A DNA stretch of 40,282 nt, from positions 1 to 40,282 of the forward strand of contig JAKAXL010000023.1 in assembly GCA_021816585.1 (NCBI GenBank), given 5' to 3'. Below are positions 1 to 7,294 of the stretch, one piece after another (position 1 is the stretch's first letter; every line of letters starts with the position of its first letter). The notes beneath the pieces are model-generated. The model saw nothing but the letters and a program-made list of their open reading frames with translations, did not search any database and was not told where the DNA came from. Source of the stretch: Pseudomonadota bacterium. Lineage in GTDB: Bacteria > Pseudomonadota > Gammaproteobacteria > Burkholderiales > Burkholderiaceae_C. The position numbers and the translations under genes were made by a program.

Positions 1-1492
1 CACGCTGCCGAGCCTGCGCGTCGGCGTGGATCGGGCGCCCCCATTCGCGCGAGGTCTCGCCCGGCCACTTGTGGGTGGCGTCCAGCCCGATCTTGCCGCC
101 CAGTCCGGCCTGCGGGGACGCGAAGTCCAGGTAGTCGATCGGGGTGTTGTCGATCAGCGTGGTGTCGCGCACCGGGTCCATGCGCGTGGTGACGGCCCAG
201 ATCACGTCGCGCCAGTCGCGGATGTCGACGTCATCGTCGGTGACGATGATGAACTTGGTGTACAGGAACTGCCGGAGGAAGCTCCACAGCCCCATCATGA
301 CCCGTTTGCCGTGTCCGGCGTACTGCTTGCGCATCGAGACCACGGCGAGCCGGTACGAGCATCCTTCGGGGGGCAGGTAGACGTCGGTGATCTCCGGGAA
401 CTGCTGGCGCAGCAGCGGCACGAAGACCTCGCCCAGTGCGGCGCCGAGCACCGCCGGCTCGTCGGGCGGCTTGCCGGTGTAGGTGGAGTGGTAGAAGGCC
501 TGCTCGCGCCGGGTGATGCGCTGCACCTCGAACACGGGGAACCATTCCTGTTCGTTGTAATAGCCGGTGTGGTCGCCGAAGGGGCCCTCCAGCGCGTGCA
601 GCCAGCCGTCGATCTCCTTGAGCTCGACGCCGGTCTCGCTGCGTCCGCTCCATCCCGGCGCGGCCGGCGGGATGTGGCCCTCGAGCACGATCTCGGCATG
701 TGCGGGGACCTGCAGCGGCACCCCGATGCAGTCGGCCAGTTCGGTACGCGCGCCGCGCAGCAGCCCGGCGAACTGGTACTCGGACAGGCTGTCCGGGACC
801 GGGGTCACCGCGCCCAGGATGGTGGCCGGGTCGGCGCCCAGCGCGACGGCGATCGGGAAAGGCTGCCCCGGATGCATCGCCGCGTGGTCGCGAAAGTCCT
901 GTGCGCCGCCGCGGTGCGACAGCCAGCGCATGATCAGCTGCTTGCGGCCGATGCGCTGCTGGCGGTAGATGCCCAGGTTCTGGCGCGGCTTGCGCGGACC
1001 CCGCGTGACCACCAGCCCCCAGGTCAGCAGCGGCGCCGCGTCGCCGGGCCAGCAGGTCTGCAGCGGCAACGCGTGCAGATCCACCTCGCTGCCCTCCAGG
1101 CATTGCTGCTGGCAGGGCGGGCGGCGCAGCAGGCTCGGGCGCATGTCCCACACCGAGCGCACCAGGCGCAGCAGTTCGCCGGCGTCCTTCAGGCCGCGCG
1201 GAGGTTCGGGCTGGCGCAGCGCGGCCAGCACCTCGCCGATGCGTCGCAGTTCCGAGATGTCCTGTGCACCCATTCCCAGCGCCACCCGCTGCACCGTGCC
1301 GAACAGGTTGCCGAGCACCGGAGTGTCGTAGCCGGTGGGCTTGGCGAACCACAGCGCGGGCCCCGCGCGCCGCAGCATGGCGTCGCACACGGCGGTCATG
1401 TCCAGGTGCGGATCGACCTGCTGCCCGACGTCCAGCAGATCGCCGTGCCGTCGAAGCATCTCCAGGAAATCCCTGAGATCCCGGTATTTCAT
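1..1492 (-). CDS. ubiD: 4-hydroxy-3-polyprenylbenzoate decarboxylase UbiD (3' end beyond the window)
   Basis: This enzyme removes the carboxyl group of the polyprenylated hydroxybenzoate intermediate in ubiquinone synthesis, using prenylated FMN made by UbiX. The reading frame starts at ATG 1492 and is open to base 2, giving 497 residues; the terminal stretch [10 protein letters not shown] matches the family C-terminus, so only a short tail (about 15-25 residues) lies outside the window. The hallmark block NLGIYRQQ...[10 protein letters not shown] (about residues 172-196) binds prFMN; Asn172 and Glu238 correspond by alignment from memory to the metal ligands of E. coli UbiD, and [10 protein letters not shown] (about 303-312) carries the proposed catalytic Asp. 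The protein has about 20 extra residues before that motif compared with E. coli. The Shine-Dalgarno is weak and the start is set by homology ([10 protein letters not shown]). It is divergent from the lytic transglycosylase gene. Family assignment is very secure. Confidence 0.97.
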   Translation of the reverse strand, partial: MKYRDLRDFLEMLRRHGDLLDVGQQVDPHLDMTAVCDAMLRRAGPALWFAKPTGYDTPVLGNLFGTVQRVALGMGAQDISELRRIGEVLAALRQPEPPRGLKDAGELLRLVRSVWDMRPSLLRRPPCQQQCLEGSEVDLHALPLQTCWPGDAAPLLTWGLVVTRGPRKPRQNLGIYRQQRIGRKQLIMRWLSHRGGAQDFRDHAAMHPGQPFPIAVALGADPATILGAVTPVPDSLSEYQFAGLLRGARTELADCIGVPLQVPAHAEIVLEGHIPPAAPGWSGRSETGVELKEIDGWLHALEGPFGDHTGYYNEQEWFPVFEVQRITRREQAFYHSTYTGKPPDEPAVLGAALGEVFVPLLRQQFPEITDVYLPPEGCSYRLAVVSMRKQYAGHGKRVMMGLWSFLRQFLYTKFIIVTDDDVDIRDWRDVIWAVTTRMDPVRDTTLIDNTPIDYLDFASPQAGLGGKIGLDATHKWPGETSREWGRPIHADAQARQR

Positions 1493-1839
1493 AGCACTTA
1501 AAGTAGTGAAATATGAAGTCTTCTGAATTGACAGGATATAAGCAGCCCTTAAAATGGCGCCTGCTCACGCACGCAACATCTGGAGTCCCGCTCTGCTTGG
1601 GGTCGGGACCCGCGCCATTCTTGCAGGCCCTGTGCCCGGCGCGGCGCGTGCGATGAAATCGCCCCGGAACCGTCCCCGGCCCCGAGCCCGGTGACGACGT
1701 GTCTCGACGGGCCTGCGTGCATCGTAGGCCAGGCACGCCCGCTTCGAAGCGCCGGTTCCGGATCTGTGCCCAGCCGAGGGCGGTATGGCGTCGCACGACG
1801 ACGCCGCGCCGACCCGGCGAATCGACACAGGAGAAGACG
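1493..1839. other. 347-base divergent intergenic region, ubiD / lytic transglycosylase
   Basis: The first 65 bases are markedly AT-richer than the surroundings and hold a near-consensus plus-strand promoter (TTGACA at 1528-1533, TAAAAT at 1550-1555). The remaining part is GC-rich and would be a leader of about 278 bases. It contains a 9-base perfect complement (CCGGAACCG at 1664-1672 with CGGTTCCGG at 1753-1761) and the palindrome GCTTCGAAGC at 1741-1750. No convincing protein-coding frame was seen in it. Confidence 0.6.
1528..1555 (+). promoter_or_regulatory. Sigma-70-type promoter TTGACA-N16-TAAAAT
   Basis: A perfect -35 hexamer (1528-1533) is followed after 16 bases by TAAAAT, five of six matches to the -10 consensus (1550-1555). 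The expected transcript would begin near 1562 and read rightwards. The next gene on that strand starts only at 1840, so either the transglycosylase has a long leader or a separate RNA starts here. Confidence 0.6.
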
Positions 1840-2670
1840 ATGTCTCGAGAGTCGCAAGTCCGGCTTCCGAACTGGCGCAGCATCGGCGCGGAGGTCCTTC
1901 AGTGGACCCACAACACGCTGATGATGGTGGGTTTTTTCGTGGTGGCAGCGGGTGCCTACCTTTATGTGCATCCGCAATCGGTGCTGTCGCTGGAGCACGG
2001 CGTCGTGCAATGGGTGGCGGCGCGCAAGGTGGCGATGCAGGAACTGCAGTCGCTGGGTCAGCAGGCCGCGGCCATGACCCCCAGCATCTCGACCGCCGAC
2101 GCGGCGGGAGTCGAGCCGGCGAGCCTGCCGCGCCTGCGACCGACCCAGCTGGCGGTGGCCGACTGGCTGGCGCGGCGCTACAGCATCGCGCCGGCCGCCA
2201 TGCGCGAACTGGTGGCCGGCGCCTGGGCCGCCGGCCATGCCGAGCACCTGGACCCGACGCTGATCCTCGCGGTGATGGCCGTCGAGTCGTCGTTCAACCC
2301 GTATGCGCAAAGCTCGGTCGGCGCGACCGGGCTGATGCAGGTGATGGCCGACGTGCACCGCGACAAGTTCGCCCCGTACGGCGGCGCGCGCGCCAGCCTG
2401 GATCCGCTGACCAACGTGCGGGTCGGCGCGGTGGTGCTGCGTGACGCGATCGACCGCGGCGGCTCGCTGCAGGCCGGATTGCGCATGTACGTCGGCGCGA
2501 GCTCGCGTGCCAGCGAGGGCGGCTATGCCACCAAGGTGCTGGCCGAGCAGGCTCGGCTGCAGCAGATCGTCGCCGCGGTGCGTGCGCACGAGTCGCGCCC
2601 GGCCGCGCTGCACACGCAGACGGCCAGCAGCGCTCCGTTGCGCGCGCAGGCGCAACGCGCGTCGACCTGA
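1840..2670 (+). CDS. Membrane-anchored SLT-type lytic transglycosylase
   Basis: The protein (276 residues) would cleave the MurNAc-GlcNAc bond of peptidoglycan with formation of an anhydro sugar. A single hydrophobic segment at about residues 27-43 (LMMVGFFVVAAGAYLYV) anchors it in the inner membrane; the goose-type SLT fold follows at about 130-245. The catalytic glutamate is Glu149 in AVESSFNPYA, followed by the family motif GATGLMQVM (161-169). A longer in-frame start exists at 1699, but ATG 1840 is preceded at ideal distance by AGGAGA (1829-1834) and gives a normal N-terminus, so it is preferred. The gene is not tightly linked to a neighbour; a strong promoter lies about 280 bases upstream. 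The exact subfamily is unclear. Confidence 0.9.
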   Translation: MSRESQVRLPNWRSIGAEVLQWTHNTLMMVGFFVVAAGAYLYVHPQSVLSLEHGVVQWVAARKVAMQELQSLGQQAAAMTPSISTADAAGVEPASLPRLRPTQLAVADWLARRYSIAPAAMRELVAGAWAAGHAEHLDPTLILAVMAVESSFNPYAQSSVGATGLMQVMADVHRDKFAPYGGARASLDPLTNVRVGAVVLRDAIDRGGSLQAGLRMYVGASSRASEGGYATKVLAEQARLQQIVAAVRAHESRPAALHTQTASSAPLRAQAQRAST

Positions 2671-2696
2671 GGCCTTGGACTTCCCGCCCGCGCCGG

Positions 2697-2719
2697 CCCC
2701 CTCGGTTAAACTGAGGGGG
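2697..2719. promoter_or_regulatory. Palindrome CCCCCTC-N9-GAGGGGG upstream of glyA
   Basis: Seven-base arms (2697-2703 and 2713-2719) enclose GGTTAAACT. There is no T-run on either side, so it is a poor intrinsic terminator for the gene ending at 2670. The central TAAACT (2707-2712) resembles a -10 element (four of six), which would make the palindrome an operator around a glyA promoter; no good -35 was found. Function is uncertain. Confidence 0.4.
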
Positions 2720-2782
2720 TTGCGCGACTGGCGATGAGGCCCGGCGTCGCACGCGGCCGGCCTTGCTGCGCCGGCGTTGCGC

Positions 2783-2870
2783 GCGAAGCGGGCCGAGGTG
2801 GGAATGACCACCGGGGAGCGCGACCTTGGTTGCCGTTCGCCTGGGCGCAGGGCTGCCCCCGCTTCGCGGG
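2783..2870 (+). other. Possible alternative RNA structures in the glyA leader
   Basis: GCGAAGCGGG (2783-2792) is a perfect 10-base complement of CCCGCTTCGC (2858-2867). The second element can instead fold locally with the bases just after it (CCCGC-TTC-GCGGG, 2858-2870). The two folds exclude each other. A third small hairpin (GGTGG 2797-2801 with CCACC 2808-2812) sits inside the large one. Chance pairing is common at this GC content, and parts (GGAATGAC, CCCGCTTCGCGGG, GGATTCC) also look like a degenerate dispersed repeat, so the assignment is tentative. Confidence 0.3.
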
Positions 2871-2930
2871 CCGGCCCCTGGTTGGATTCCTCCAGACGCC
2901 TCCGCGAACCTCGACCCCCAGGAAACTTCC

Positions 2931-4184
2931 ATGTTCGACCGCTCCATCGCCATCGCCCAGGCCGACCCCGAGCTTTGGGCCGCCATCCAGAACGAGAACC
3001 GCCGCCAGCACGACCATCTGGAGCTGATCGCCTCCGAGAACTACGCATCGCCGGCGGTGATGCAGGCCCAGGGGACCCAGCTCACCAACAAGTACGCCGA
3101 GGGCTATCCGGGGCGCCGCTACTACGGCGGCTGCGAGTACGTCGACGTGGCCGAGACCCTGGCCATCGAGCGGGTCAAGCGGTTGTTCGGCGCCGAGGCG
3201 GCCAACGTGCAGCCGCACTCGGGGGCGCAGGCCAACGAGGCGGTGTTCCTGGCCTTCCTCAACCCCGGCGACACCATCATGGGCCTGAGCCTGGCCGAGG
3301 GCGGGCACCTGACCCACGGCATGGCGCTGAACATGAGCGGCAAGTGGTTCAAGGTGGTGCCCTACGGGCTGGACGCGCAGGAGCGCATCGACTACGAGCA
3401 GATGCACCGGCTGGCGCTGCAGCACCGCCCCAGGCTGCTGATCGCCGGTGCCTCGGCCTACAGCCTGCACATCGACTTCGAGCGCTGCGCGAGCATCGCG
3501 CGCGAGGTGGGCGCCGTGTTCATGGTGGACATGGCGCATTACGCGGGCCTGGTGGCGGCCGGCGTGTACCCGAACCCGGTGCCGCACGCCGACGTGGTCA
3601 CGTCGACCACCCACAAGACCCTGCGCGGGCCGCGGGGCGGCATCATCCTGATGAAGTCGGCGCACGAGAAGGCCATCAACTCGGCCATCTTCCCCGGGCT
3701 GCAGGGCGGCCCGCTGATGCATGTGATCGCGGCCAAGGCGGTGGCCTTCCAGGAGGCGCTGTCGCCGCAGTTCAAGGTCTACCAGCAGCAGGTGCTGGCC
3801 AACGCGCAGGCGATGGCGCGCACGCTGCAGCAGCGCGGCCTGCGCATCGTCTCGGGCGGCACGCAGAGCCACCTGATGCTGGTCGACCTGCGCGCCAAGA
3901 ACATCACCGGCAAGCAGGCCGAGGCGGCGCTGGGCCAGGCCCACGTCACGGTGAACAAGAACGCGATCCCGAACGACCCGCAAAAGCCGATGGTCACGTC
4001 GGGAATCCGCGTCGGCACGCCGGCCATGACCACCCGCGGTTTCGGCGAGGCCGAGACCGTGCGCACCGCGAACCTGATCGCCGACGTGCTCGACGCGCCG
4101 GAAGATGCCGCGGTGCTGCAGCGCGTGCGCGAGCAGGTGCGCGAACTGGCCGACGCCTTCCCGGTGTACTCGCCCGGCAGCTGA
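2931..4184 (+). CDS. glyA: Serine hydroxymethyltransferase
   Basis: GlyA interconverts serine and glycine with transfer of a one-carbon unit to tetrahydrofolate and is the main source of C1 units. The product is 417 residues, exactly the length of E. coli GlyA. The PLP lysine is Lys229 in [14 protein letters not shown], and the substrate-loop motif [19 protein letters not shown] (54-72) and [11 protein letters not shown] (92-102) are intact. ATG 2931 is chosen because the protein then begins MFDRS like its orthologues and an AGGAAA ribosome-binding site lies at 2920-2925; a longer in-frame start upstream would add leader-encoded residues of no family character. It ends ten bases before the convergent galE stop. 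In Burkholderiales nrdR often follows glyA; here galE does. Confidence 0.98.
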   Translation: MFDRSIAIAQADPELWAAIQNENRRQHDHLELIASENYASPAVMQAQGTQLTNKYAEGYPGRRYYGGCEYVDVAETLAIERVKRLFGAEAANVQPHSGAQANEAVFLAFLNPGDTIMGLSLAEGGHLTHGMALNMSGKWFKVVPYGLDAQERIDYEQMHRLALQHRPRLLIAGASAYSLHIDFERCASIAREVGAVFMVDMAHYAGLVAAGVYPNPVPHADVVTSTTHKTLRGPRGGIILMKSAHEKAINSAIFPGLQGGPLMHVIAAKAVAFQEALSPQFKVYQQQVLANAQAMARTLQQRGLRIVSGGTQSHLMLVDLRAKNITGKQAEAALGQAHVTVNKNAIPNDPQKPMVTSGIRVGTPAMTTRGFGEAETVRTANLIADVLDAPEDAAVLQRVREQVRELADAFPVYSPGS

Positions 4185-4194
4185 GGCCCGGCGC

Positions 4195-5211
4195 TCAGGC
4201 GTAGCCGGCCGGGTTGGCCTGCTGCCAGCGCCAGGCGTCGGCGCAGATGGTGTCGAGGTCGCGCACCGCCTTCCAGTTCAGCAGGCGCTGCGCCTGCGCC
4301 GGGTCGGCCCAGCATTCGGCGATGTCCCCGGCCCGGCGCTGCACGATCTCGTAGGGCAGGCCGCGTCCGCAGCAGCGCTCGAAGGCCTGCACCATCTGCA
4401 GCACCGAGCAGCCCTGGCCGGTGCCCAGGTTGACGGTGAACATGCCTTCGTGCGCCAGCAGGTGGCGCAGCGCCGCGACATGGCCTTCGGCCAGGTCCAT
4501 GACGTGGATGAAGTCGCGCACCCCGGTGCCGTCCGGGGTCGGCCAGTCGCCGCCGAAAATGCGCAGGCGCGACAGCCGGCCGACCGCGACCTGGGTGATG
4601 TAGGGCAGCAGGTTGTTGGGAACGCCGCGCGGGTCCTCTCCGATCAGGCCGCTCGGGTGCGCGCCGACCGGGTTGAAATAGCGCAGGCGGGCGATGCGCC
4701 AGGCCGGGTCGGCGCGGTACAGGTCGCCCAGCACGTCCTCGATCATCAGCTTGCTGCGCCCGTAGGGGTTGGTCGCGCTGCGCGGGAAGTCCTCGCGGAT
4801 CGGCACCGAGGCGGGGTCGCCGTACACGGTGGCCGACGACGAGAAGATGAGATTGCGCAGACCGGCGCGCTGCATCGCCTGCAGCAGCGTGACGGTGCCG
4901 CCGACGTTGTTGTCGTAGTACTCGAGGGGTTGCTGCACCGATTCGCCGACCGCCTTGAGCCCGGCGAAATGGATCACGGCCTGCGGCCGCTGCTCGGCGA
5001 GCACGCGGTCGAGCAGCGCGGCGTCGCGCACGTCGCCTTCGACGAAGCCCGGGCGCACTCCGCTGATGCGCCGCACCCGCTCCAGGGATTCGGAACTGCT
5101 GTTGCAAAGGTTGTCGAGCACCAGCGGCGTGTGGCCGGACTCGATCAGGGCCACGCAGGTGTGCGAGCCGATGTAGCCGGCGCCGCCGGTGACGAGGATG
5201 GGCTGGGTCAT
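4195..5211 (-). CDS. galE: UDP-glucose 4-epimerase
   Basis: GalE inverts C4 of UDP-glucose/UDP-galactose and feeds galactose into lipopolysaccharide and exopolysaccharide. The 338-residue product has the length of E. coli GalE. The Rossmann NAD motif is GGAGYIGSH (9-17); the short-chain dehydrogenase catalytic pair is Tyr150 and Lys154 in NPYGRSK, with the Ser of SSSATVYG (124-131). ATG 5211 gives the standard N-terminus MTQPILVTGGAGYIG; no clear Shine-Dalgarno precedes it. The gene lies downstream of tRNA-Lys on the same strand, after an intrinsic terminator, with a 52-base gap containing three tandem copies of an 8-base unit. Some members also act on N-acetylated UDP-sugars, which cannot be told from sequence alone. 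Confidence 0.96.
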   Translation of the reverse strand: MTQPILVTGGAGYIGSHTCVALIESGHTPLVLDNLCNSSSESLERVRRISGVRPGFVEGDVRDAALLDRVLAEQRPQAVIHFAGLKAVGESVQQPLEYYDNNVGGTVTLLQAMQRAGLRNLIFSSSATVYGDPASVPIREDFPRSATNPYGRSKLMIEDVLGDLYRADPAWRIARLRYFNPVGAHPSGLIGEDPRGVPNNLLPYITQVAVGRLSRLRIFGGDWPTPDGTGVRDFIHVMDLAEGHVAALRHLLAHEGMFTVNLGTGQGCSVLQMVQAFERCCGRGLPYEIVQRRAGDIAECWADPAQAQRLLNWKAVRDLDTICADAWRWQQANPAGYA

Positions 5212-5232
5212 GGGTCGATCGCTGGAGGGGCC

Positions 5233-5256
5233 GCTGCACGGCTGCACGGCTGCACG
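5233..5256. repeat. Tandem repeat (GCTGCACG)x3 in the galE leader
   Basis: Three perfect head-to-tail copies of GCTGCACG lie between the tRNA-Lys terminator and the galE start codon (read as CGTGCAGC on the galE strand). Length change by slippage would alter the leader spacing. No function is known. Confidence 0.7.
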
Positions 5257-5263
5257 GCGGACG

Positions 5264-5292
5264 AAAAAAAACCGGCTCGCATGCGGGCCGGT
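5264..5292 (-). terminator. Intrinsic terminator after tRNA-Lys
   Basis: Read on the minus strand, ACCGGC (complement of 5287-5292) pairs with GCCGGT (complement of 5271-5276) and is followed by eight U residues (A-run 5264-5271). It lies about 20 bases after the tRNA 3' end. It should end the tRNA transcript, although partial read-through could feed galE. Confidence 0.85.
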
Positions 5293-5311
5293 CTTCATTG
5301 TCGGGTGAGAC

Positions 5312-5387
5312 TGGTGGGGGCACAAGGATTCGAACCTTGGACCTACTGATTAAGAGTCAGCTGCTCTACCAACTGAGCTATACCCCC
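5312..5387 (-). tRNA. tRNA-Lys (anticodon CUU)
   Basis: The 76-base minus-strand sequence folds as a standard cloverleaf: acceptor GGGGGTA pairing with the 3' strand before discriminator A, D-arm with AGCTCAGTTGGTAGAGC, anticodon loop CTCTTAA flanked by CTGA/TCAG, and T-arm with GGTTCGAATCC. The anticodon is CTT (Lys, AAG codons). CCA is encoded (complement of 5312-5314). It has its own promoter and terminator, so it is a single-gene unit. The AAG-reading isoacceptor fits the strong use of AAG in this GC-rich genome. Confidence 0.97.
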
Positions 5388-5398
5388 GAAAGCCCGAC

Positions 5399-5427
5399 AT
5401 CATAACGCAAAAATTGCGCGCTGAACA
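5399..5427 (-). promoter_or_regulatory. Promoter of tRNA-Lys
   Basis: On the minus strand a TATGAT -10 (complement of 5399-5404, five of six) lies 17 bases from a weaker TGTTCA -35 (complement of 5422-5427). The segment between the -10 and the tRNA is GC-rich (GTCGGGC), as is usual for promoters under stringent control. Transcription would start about five bases before the mature tRNA. Confidence 0.7.
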
Positions 5428-5454
5428 GTCGAATGAAGCGCGGTGCGGCGCCCG

Positions 5455-6033
5455 CTACACGCCGTTCCAGCGGCGCACGGCACCGACGTCCACATGGACG
5501 AAGTCCGAGCGCGGGTAAAAGCCCACGCCGCCCGCCCGCAGCGAAAGCGCCAGGTCGCGCAGGCGCGACAGCTCCAGACCCGGAATGCGGATGTCGGCGG
5601 CCATGCCTCGCATGTGCAGGCTGGCGCGCGCCACGCCGTGGCTGCGCGCGCGCAGCGCGGCATTCGTCGCGGCGGAGCGGTAGCCGCTGATCAGCTGGAT
5701 CGGCTGCGAGGTGCCGACCTGCCGGCGCATCGCGTACAGCAGATCCAGCAGCCCGAGGTCGATCGGATGCACCTCGCCGGTGCGGAAGTCGCGCAGCAGG
5801 TGGTCGACCTCGTGCAGCGCCTGCGGCAGGTAGCGTCCCTGCTCCCAGTACACCGCGCGCAGCGTTTCCCCGGTGTGCAGGTTCTGGAAGGCCAGGCTGC
5901 GCACCGCCGGCGCCTGGCGTTGCGGCAGCGCGTCGGCGCGGCGCGGCAGCAGACCGCTGCCCAGCGCGAGCGCGGCGGAGCCGGCCGCCAGCAGCTGGCG
6001 GCGGGTTCGATCGGGGGGCTGCGGTGGGGTCAT
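5455..6033 (-). CDS. MepK/YcbK-like M15 zinc peptidase (DUF882), exported
   Basis: The 192-residue protein resembles the DUF882/YcbK family; E. coli MepK, of similar size, is a zinc endopeptidase that cuts meso-DAP crosslinks in peptidoglycan, including the 3-3 type. The N-terminus TRRQLLAAGSAALALG (10-25) looks like a twin-arginine signal, so the enzyme would act in the periplasm. The family metal site is visible: His140 and Asp147 in SLHMRGMAADIR, and His180 in FVHVDVG; SGYRSAATN (116-124) is the conserved strand before it. ATG 6033 is the only good start. It follows the L,D-transpeptidase gene on the same strand after 96 bases, suggesting co-expression of an enzyme that makes 3-3 links and one that cuts them. 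Confidence 0.88.
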   Translation of the reverse strand: MTPPQPPDRTRRQLLAAGSAALALGSGLLPRRADALPQRQAPAVRSLAFQNLHTGETLRAVYWEQGRYLPQALHEVDHLLRDFRTGEVHPIDLGLLDLLYAMRRQVGTSQPIQLISGYRSAATNAALRARSHGVARASLHMRGMAADIRIPGLELSRLRDLALSLRAGGVGFYPRSDFVHVDVGAVRRWNGV

Positions 6034-6129
6034 GCGTGCAGGGTCGTGGTCGGGTGAGGCCGGGCGGCAAGGGCGCGATCCTACGCGATCGCCGCGCCGC
6101 CCCTTGCGGCAGCCGGGTCTTCGCCGGGC

Positions 6130-7209
6130 TCAGTGCGGCGACCGCGCATGCGCGTCCGGCACGGCCGGCGCGGCTGCCGCGGATGCCGCGGATGCCGCGG
6201 ATGCCCCGGCCGCGACGTCGATGCGTTCGGCGATCGACGGCGGCCGCTCGAGCAGGCGACGCGCCAGCGGCCAGTCGATGCGCGAGTCCAGGCCGTGCCG
6301 GCGCGCCAGCGCATGCAGCGCGCGCAGATCCGCCTCGACGTCGCCGCGACGGTAGGGGTCGGGGTCGGACTGCAGCCACAGGCTGGTGTCGGGCAGTTCG
6401 GCGAGCAACCACGTCCGGTAGACGATGTGCACCGGGGTGCCCGGGCGTACCGACGCGAACAGCGCTCCGGCATGGTCGTCGCGCAGCCGGATGCAGCCAT
6501 GGGTGCGGAACCCGTAGAGACTCGACGGCGCGTTCGTGCCGTGGATGCCGTAGCCGTTCGCGTCCAGTCCGATCCACCAGTGTCCCAGGGGGTTGTCGGG
6601 GCCGCTCGGCACCTGCGCCTCCAGCAGCTTGCCCTCGAGTCGTGCCTCCTCCCGGATGGATGCGGGCACGTGCCATACGGGGTCGCTGCGCAGCTGCGCC
6701 ACGCGCCAGCGGCCCACCGGAGTGGGCCAGTCGGGGCGCCCCAGCGCCACAGGGTAGGCCGCCGCGAGCACGCCGTCGTGCCAGCGAAACAGCATGCGCT
6801 CGGGAATGTTGATCAGCACTCCGTCGGGCGGTCCGTCCGGCGGGACGACCTTGCGGTTGTCGATGCGCAGGCAGCTTCCCACGGACAGCACAGCGTCGAT
6901 CCGCAGCCCGTTGTCGCGCAGCAGCAGCGACAACGGCTCGCCGTAGCCGGCGGCGATCGACGACAGCGTCTGTCCGCGCTCGACGCAGTGGGTCGAGACG
7001 CCTCCGACGAGCTGCCGCGCGAGTCGGGCCGCCTCGGCGGCGCCGGTGCGCTTCGCGGTCCCGATCGACGCAGCTTCCGAGGCGGGCGCCGAGGTGGGCG
7101 GGGACGGGGACGGCGTCGGGCGCGCCGCGCAGGGCGCCGCCAGGCAGGCGCCGCACAGGGCGGCCAGCAGCGTGCGGCGCAGCGCAGCCGGGAGCGAGGG
7201 CGGGATCAT
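6130..7209 (-). CDS. L,D-transpeptidase (YkuD domain) with LysM-like domain
   Basis: The protein (359 residues) starts with a signal peptide (about 1-29), followed by a Pro/Ser/Ala-rich linker, a LysM-like peptidoglycan-binding segment (about 73-116, VERGQTLSSIAAGYG) and a YkuD catalytic domain (about 130-262). The catalytic motif HGTNAPSSLYGFRTHGCIR (223-241) carries His223, His237, nucleophile Cys239 and Arg241. It would form 3-3 crosslinks or attach lipoproteins to DAP in the periplasm, like E. coli YbiS/ErfK/YcfS/YnhG. ATG 7209 is preceded by GTGAGG. The C-terminus is an Ala-rich tail encoded partly by a tandem 9-base repeat. The FUSC-type gene lies upstream on the same strand, 85 bases away. 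Assignment to the family is firm; which reaction it performs is not decidable. Confidence 0.93.
   Translation of the reverse strand: MIPPSLPAALRRTLLAALCGACLAAPCAARPTPSPSPPTSAPASEAASIGTAKRTGAAEAARLARQLVGGVSTHCVERGQTLSSIAAGYGEPLSLLLRDNGLRIDAVLSVGSCLRIDNRKVVPPDGPPDGVLINIPERMLFRWHDGVLAAAYPVALGRPDWPTPVGRWRVAQLRSDPVWHVPASIREEARLEGKLLEAQVPSGPDNPLGHWWIGLDANGYGIHGTNAPSSLYGFRTHGCIRLRDDHAGALFASVRPGTPVHIVYRTWLLAELPDTSLWLQSDPDPYRRGDVEADLRALHALARRHGLDSRIDWPLARRLLERPPSIAERIDVAAGASAASAASAAAAPAVPDAHARSPH
6176..6202. repeat. Tandem repeat (GCCGCGGAT)x3 inside the L,D-transpeptidase gene
   Basis: Three perfect 9-base copies encode an Ala-Ser-Ala tripeptide repeat in the C-terminal tail of the L,D-transpeptidase. 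Because the unit is three codons, copy-number change would keep the frame. Confidence 0.75.
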
Positions 7210-7294
7210 CGAGGCCTCACTCTACCCGACGCGGCGCGGGCGTGGCGCGGCGGGGGCCGCAGGCCCGCACCGAGGCCGGGTTTCAGGCCGGGTT

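Noticed and set aside
1562..1839. 6S RNA or another known small RNA in the ubiD/transglycosylase gap
   Set aside because: No recognisable conserved core of 6S RNA or other familiar RNAs; kept only as an unexplained leader.
2697..2719. Palindrome as terminator of the lytic transglycosylase gene
   Set aside because: No T-run follows on either strand and the centre is AT-rich with a -10-like hexamer, so a regulatory reading is preferred.
2720..2930. Glycine riboswitch before glyA
   Set aside because: The characteristic core segments of the known glycine aptamer were not found.
1549..3048. 499-codon minus-strand frame over the transglycosylase and glyA start
   Set aside because: Arg/His/Gln-rich with no domain, antisense to two well-supported genes.
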